A stretch of 45,129 nt of DNA. It comes from Burkholderiales bacterium Ga0077543. Its GTDB lineage: Bacteria > Pseudomonadota > Gammaproteobacteria > Burkholderiales > Burkholderiaceae_C. Shown here piece after piece: positions 42,147 through 45,129 of this stretch. Below the pieces are notes generated by a model, which worked only from the letters and a program-made list of their open reading frames with translations, had not been told where the DNA came from and searched no databases. The number at the start of each line of letters is the position of its first letter. Within the stretch, counting starts at the first letter, position 1. The stretch is from assembly GCA_001464055.1 (NCBI GenBank), contig LNET01000032.1:1-45129 (forward strand), in the 5' to 3' direction. The position numbers were made by a program, and so were the translations under genes.

Positions 42147-42911
42147 GTGCTGGGCGCGCTGTTGACGGGCACGCTGTTAGCCTGCGCACCGGACGACACT
42201 CCGAAAGCCGAGCCCATGACCGTCGATGTATCGCGCGCCTTAGGTGCCGAGGACCAACGCGACAGGATCGAAAAGCGTTTCGCCGACCTGGCGAGCCGCC
42301 AGTTCCTGCAGCATGCAGCCCGCGGCGACCTGCAGGCCATGGCCGAGCAGGTGCGCAGTGGCTACGACATCAATACCCCGGGCGTCGGCGGCGTGACGCC
42401 GGCCATGGCCTATGTGTCTTACGTGCGCCCGGTTCGGGCCGACGTGCTGGCGCGGATGATCGAACTCGGCGCCGACGTCACCCGCCCGGCAGCGAACAAC
42501 ATGGCCTTGCTCAATGGCCTGGCGCGGGTCGAAGACCCCGGCCTGCTGCCGGCCCTGCTGGCGGCTGGTGTCGCGCCCGACACCCGGCTGCCAGCCATAG
42601 GCGAAACCTTCCTGTCGGCAGCGTTGAGCGAAGGCAACACCGAACTGGTGCTGGGCCTGCTGCGGGCCGGCGCCGACCCTGCACTGGCTGCCGGCGATGG
42701 CCGCACGCCGCTGCGTACCGCCGCCGCACTGGGCAACTGGATCGTGGCCGACGCCCTGATCCGCGCAGGCGCCGATGCGCGCCAGGGTGACGCCGACCTG
42801 TCTGCCCTGGCCCACGCCCTGGCCACCCGCCCACCCGCCGCTGCCACGCCGCAAGGCCAGGCGCATGCGGCAGTGAGCCGCTGGCTCAGCGAACAGCGCC
42901 CGCCACCCTGA
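42147..42911 (+). CDS. Ankyrin-repeat lipoprotein, possible immunity protein
   Basis: The 254-residue product begins at GTG 42147 with a short hydrophobic leader ending in a lipobox (GTLLAC, Cys13). A start further upstream would give the usual charged n-region, but no standard start codon was found there. The mature part is built of ankyrin-type repeats from about residue 60 (LQHAARGDLQAMAEQVRSGY; MIELGADVTRP; LSAALSEGNTELVLGLLRAG; DGRTPLRTAAALGNWIVADA). It is therefore a periplasm- or outer-membrane-facing protein-binding module. It follows the lipase-like gene on the same strand, 79 bases later, as expected of an immunity protein. The role is inferred only. Confidence 0.75.
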   Translation: MLGALLTGTLLACAPDDTPKAEPMTVDVSRALGAEDQRDRIEKRFADLASRQFLQHAARGDLQAMAEQVRSGYDINTPGVGGVTPAMAYVSYVRPVRADVLARMIELGADVTRPAANNMALLNGLARVEDPGLLPALLAAGVAPDTRLPAIGETFLSAALSEGNTELVLGLLRAGADPALAAGDGRTPLRTAAALGNWIVADALIRAGADARQGDADLSALAHALATRPPAAATPQGQAHAAVSRWLSEQRPPP

Positions 42912-42920
42912 GCAGCTTGG

Positions 42921-44780
42921 CTATGCCGCCCGGTCTGCAGCCGCAGCAGGCCGGGCCGGCCTGACCAGCTTCGCCAGTTCCCGCAGCCCCACCGGCGGCA
43001 CCGTCAGCCAGGGCAAGGCAAACAGCCGCCGCGCCAGGCCCGAGGACATGCGTTCGATCTGCCGGCGTTCACCGGCCAGCCGCGCGGCCAGCAGCAGGTC
43101 ACGCGTGCCGGCGGCCAGCACGCTCTTGTTCAGCACCCAGGCATAGGGCTCGATGCTGGCGCGGCGCAGGTCGTCCTGCAGCGCAGCGGCCTGCGACACC
43201 GGGGTCACCTCGGGCAGCGTCACCAGGATGATCTTGGTGTAGGCCGCGTCCTGCAGCCGCATCAGCGGCGTGACGACACGCGCAGCGCCGCGGCCTTCGA
43301 ATTCGCGCGTCATCTGCCGGTGGTAAGCGCCGGTGGCGTCCATCAGCAGCATCGAATGGCCGGTGGGCGCGGTGTCCAGCACCACGAAGGCGCTGCGCCC
43401 TTCGCTGACGATGCGCGAAAAGGCATGGAAGACCGCCACTTCTTCGGTGCAGGGTGACTGCAGGTCTTCGAGCAGCATGGCCTGTTCCTGCGCGTTCAGG
43501 CCAGGCGCACGGGCGGCCATGATCTTGTCGATGTAGCGCTGAGTCTCGGCCTTGGGGTCGATGCGGCTGACACGCAGGCCGGGCATTTCGCCTTCGAGCG
43601 TGCCGGCCAGGTGTGCTGCGGGGTCGGTGGTGCTCAGGTGCACGGTCTGGCCACGCTGCACCAGGCCCAGCGCCAGGGCCGCGGCGATGGTGGTCTTGCC
43701 GACACCGCCCTTGCCCATCACCATCACCAGGCCATGGCCGGCGGCGGCCAGTTCATCGGCCAGCACGGCCAGGTCAGGCAAGGCCGGGCCGGGCTCGGCC
43801 CGCACTTCGACGCCTGGGGCCGCCGGCGCGGCGCCCGGCACCAGCAGCGCGCGCAGTGCCGAAAGGCCCACGGTGTCGAAGGCACGCAGCGGCACCCGGT
43901 CCTGGGGCAGTTCGTGCAGCGCGGCGGGCATCGCGTCCAGCGCCTGCTGCCCCAGGTCTTCGATGGCGCAGGCCACGGCGTCGCTGCGGTCGTTGGCATG
44001 GAACACGCCGTTGACCGCCAGTCGCTGGTTCTGCAGGCCCAGCGCGCGCAGTTCCTGCGAAGTGCGTGCGGCCTCCGCGATGGCCCCGCGTTCTGGCCGG
44101 GTCACCAGGATCACCGTGGTCCTGGTGGCGTCGCCCAACGCAGCGAGCGCCGCCTGAAAGCGGGCTTCCTGCATCTTCAGGCCCGAATGCGGGCCCAGGC
44201 AGGAAGCGCCGCGGTCGTTGCCGCCCAGGAAGCCGGTCCAGGCCTGCGGCAGGCTCAGCAGGCGCAGGGTGTGGCCGGTGGGCGCGGTGTCGAACACGAC
44301 GTGGTCCCAGGCCTGGGCCGCGTCGGACAGCAGGGACGAAAACTCGTCGAAGGACGCGATCTCGGTCGTGCAGGCACCCGACAGTTGCTCGCGCACCGTC
44401 GACAGCGCCTCGGCGCTGGTATCGGGCCCCATCTGCGCCAGCACCCGCTGGCGATAGGAATCGGCGGCGTGCTCGGGGTCGATGTTCAGCACCGACAGGC
44501 CCGGCGCACCCGGCACCGGCACCGGTGTGTTGCGAAGCTCCACGCCCAGCATCTCGTCGAGGTTCGACGCCGCGTCGGTGCTGACCAGCAGCACCTTGCG
44601 CCCGGCGTCGGCCAGGGCCAGCGCGGCAGCAGTGGACAGCGAGGTCTTGCCGACACCGCCCTTGCCGGTGAAGAAGAGGTGCCGGGTGGGGTGGACCAGG
44701 AAACCGATGGCAGCAGAAGCGGCCACCGGTTGTGCATCGACGGACGAAGTCGAGACCGGGGATGAATTGATGTCAGTCAA
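42921..44780 (-). CDS. arsA: Arsenite-pump ATPase ArsA
   Basis: The 619-residue protein has two homologous ATPase halves. P-loops are GKGGVGKT at 39-46 and 356-363, each followed by the ArsA signature DTAPTGH (around 164-170 and in the second half). The three metalloid-binding cysteines are visible as Cys137 (GACTTE), Cys194 (GASCLG) and Cys444 (SPCTEE). ArsA powers the ArsB arsenite exporter. I place the start at TTG 44780 because AAGGAGAT lies eight bases upstream and the N-terminus then reads MTDINSSPVS; an ATG at 45056 would add 92 unrelated residues. No arsB, acr3, arsD or arsR is in the window; they may lie to the right. Confidence 0.93.
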   Translation of the reverse strand: MTDINSSPVSTSSVDAQPVAASAAIGFLVHPTRHLFFTGKGGVGKTSLSTAAALALADAGRKVLLVSTDAASNLDEMLGVELRNTPVPVPGAPGLSVLNIDPEHAADSYRQRVLAQMGPDTSAEALSTVREQLSGACTTEIASFDEFSSLLSDAAQAWDHVVFDTAPTGHTLRLLSLPQAWTGFLGGNDRGASCLGPHSGLKMQEARFQAALAALGDATRTTVILVTRPERGAIAEAARTSQELRALGLQNQRLAVNGVFHANDRSDAVACAIEDLGQQALDAMPAALHELPQDRVPLRAFDTVGLSALRALLVPGAAPAAPGVEVRAEPGPALPDLAVLADELAAAGHGLVMVMGKGGVGKTTIAAALALGLVQRGQTVHLSTTDPAAHLAGTLEGEMPGLRVSRIDPKAETQRYIDKIMAARAPGLNAQEQAMLLEDLQSPCTEEVAVFHAFSRIVSEGRSAFVVLDTAPTGHSMLLMDATGAYHRQMTREFEGRGAARVVTPLMRLQDAAYTKIILVTLPEVTPVSQAAALQDDLRRASIEPYAWVLNKSVLAAGTRDLLLAARLAGERRQIERMSSGLARRLFALPWLTVPPVGLRELAKLVRPARPAAAADRAA

Positions 44781-45129
44781 GGCTGCATCTCCTTGCGCCG
44801 AGAATTCGGTCCTGGCAAGGCGCGACGCGCAGGCAATGCAAGGTTCTGGGTGGCCGCCACCCCTGGCGCGCCGCCATCTCGGCAGCATACAGCGCATCCT
44901 TCGCCCATGGCTGCAGGGTCGTGCGCAGCACCGACCGCGTGCAGTCGGCCGTCTCCGGCAAGTCAATGACCGCCTCGGTTCGACCCAACCGACGCGATCG
45001 ACGTCGGCTTGCGGCTCGGAGCGGTCGTTGGTTTGCGGTGCGCTTCGTGCCTGCATGGTCCCCTTGCAAAGGCGGGCCGGGGCTGGCTGTGGCGCTTAAC
45101 TTCGGCGGTCTCCGCTGGCGCTCCGACTG
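44781..45129. other. Terminal 349 bases: no confident gene
   Basis: This stretch holds the arsA leader and the window edge. A minus-strand open frame of up to 98 residues (44773-45069) has a protein-like core (RTTLQPWAKDALYAAEMAAR) and a TGA overlapping the arsA TTG, but no ATG and no family match. An inverted repeat CCGACG/CGTCGG with a 7-base spacer is at 44989-45007. Nothing else is seen. Confidence 0.5.
44787..44794 (-). promoter_or_regulatory. Strong ribosome-binding site deciding the TTG start of arsA
   Basis: AAGGAGAT on the minus strand lies six bases from the TTG at 44780. The ATG inside it opens only a three-codon frame (ATG CAG CCT TGA). Confidence 0.7.

Noticed and set aside
1..45129. 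CRISPR arrays, insertion sequences, tRNA or rRNA genes, prophage
   Set aside because: No spaced repeats, transposase motifs, cloverleaf sequences or phage structural genes were recognised on either strand.

Overview
The window is GC-rich and densely coded. It reads as the chromosome of a betaproteobacterium of the order Burkholderiales, near the Rubrivivax/Leptothrix/Ideonella group. Pointers are the petA-petB order, mscL, DUF1631, Nif3, a DegS-like protease, a PEP-CTERM protein and a CadR/PbrR-type MerR regulator beside a short CDF transporter. One gene (16316-17323) closely resembles the 8-vinyl reductase of (bacterio)chlorophyll synthesis (BciA/DVR), so the organism is probably an anoxygenic phototroph or a recent descendant of one. 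No rRNA, tRNA, CRISPR array, insertion sequence or prophage was seen.

Layout. 1-8366 is mostly core: the start of petB and all of petA (bc1 complex), mscL, DUF1631, pdxA, nif3, a membrane-anchored trypsin/PDZ protease, a small membrane protein and lpxC. 8412-13517 is a leftward five-gene operon for import (NMT1-type ABC transporter) and breakdown (8-oxoguanine-deaminase-like amidohydrolase plus Rieske oxygenase) of an unidentified, probably nitrogen-heterocyclic, substrate. A divergent orphan histidine kinase follows. 15696-19705 holds a GDT1-type cation exporter, bciA, a small coiled-coil protein, an Lgt-like/TlpA fusion and a metallo-beta-lactamase-fold protein. 19811-21994 is a YcbK/LdtD-type cell-wall pair. 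22043-26452 is a potassium module: KtrAB-type transporter facing a shortened KdpD and a KdpE. 26425-29761 holds an NTE-type patatin lipase and a UMF1-family transporter.

29771-35150 is the most unusual part. A secreted gingipain-type (C25) cysteine protease carries thrombospondin type 3 repeats and a C-terminal type I dockerin. Just downstream is a PEP-CTERM protein with a cohesin-like fold. Upstream are a translationally coupled mini-ORF, a SARP-like heptamer direct repeat and a gene for a SARP/BTAD-like regulator. This looks like a self-contained, regulated cohesin-dockerin protease display system.

35222-45129 is accessory: a membrane protein with two SagB-like nitroreductase domains, a 7TMR-DISM/GGDEF diguanylate cyclase, a MerR-controlled metal transporter, a lipase-like protein followed by an ankyrin-repeat lipoprotein (effector/immunity-like), and the arsenite-pump ATPase ArsA, which starts with TTG. 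All calls come from reading the sequence. No database search was run.
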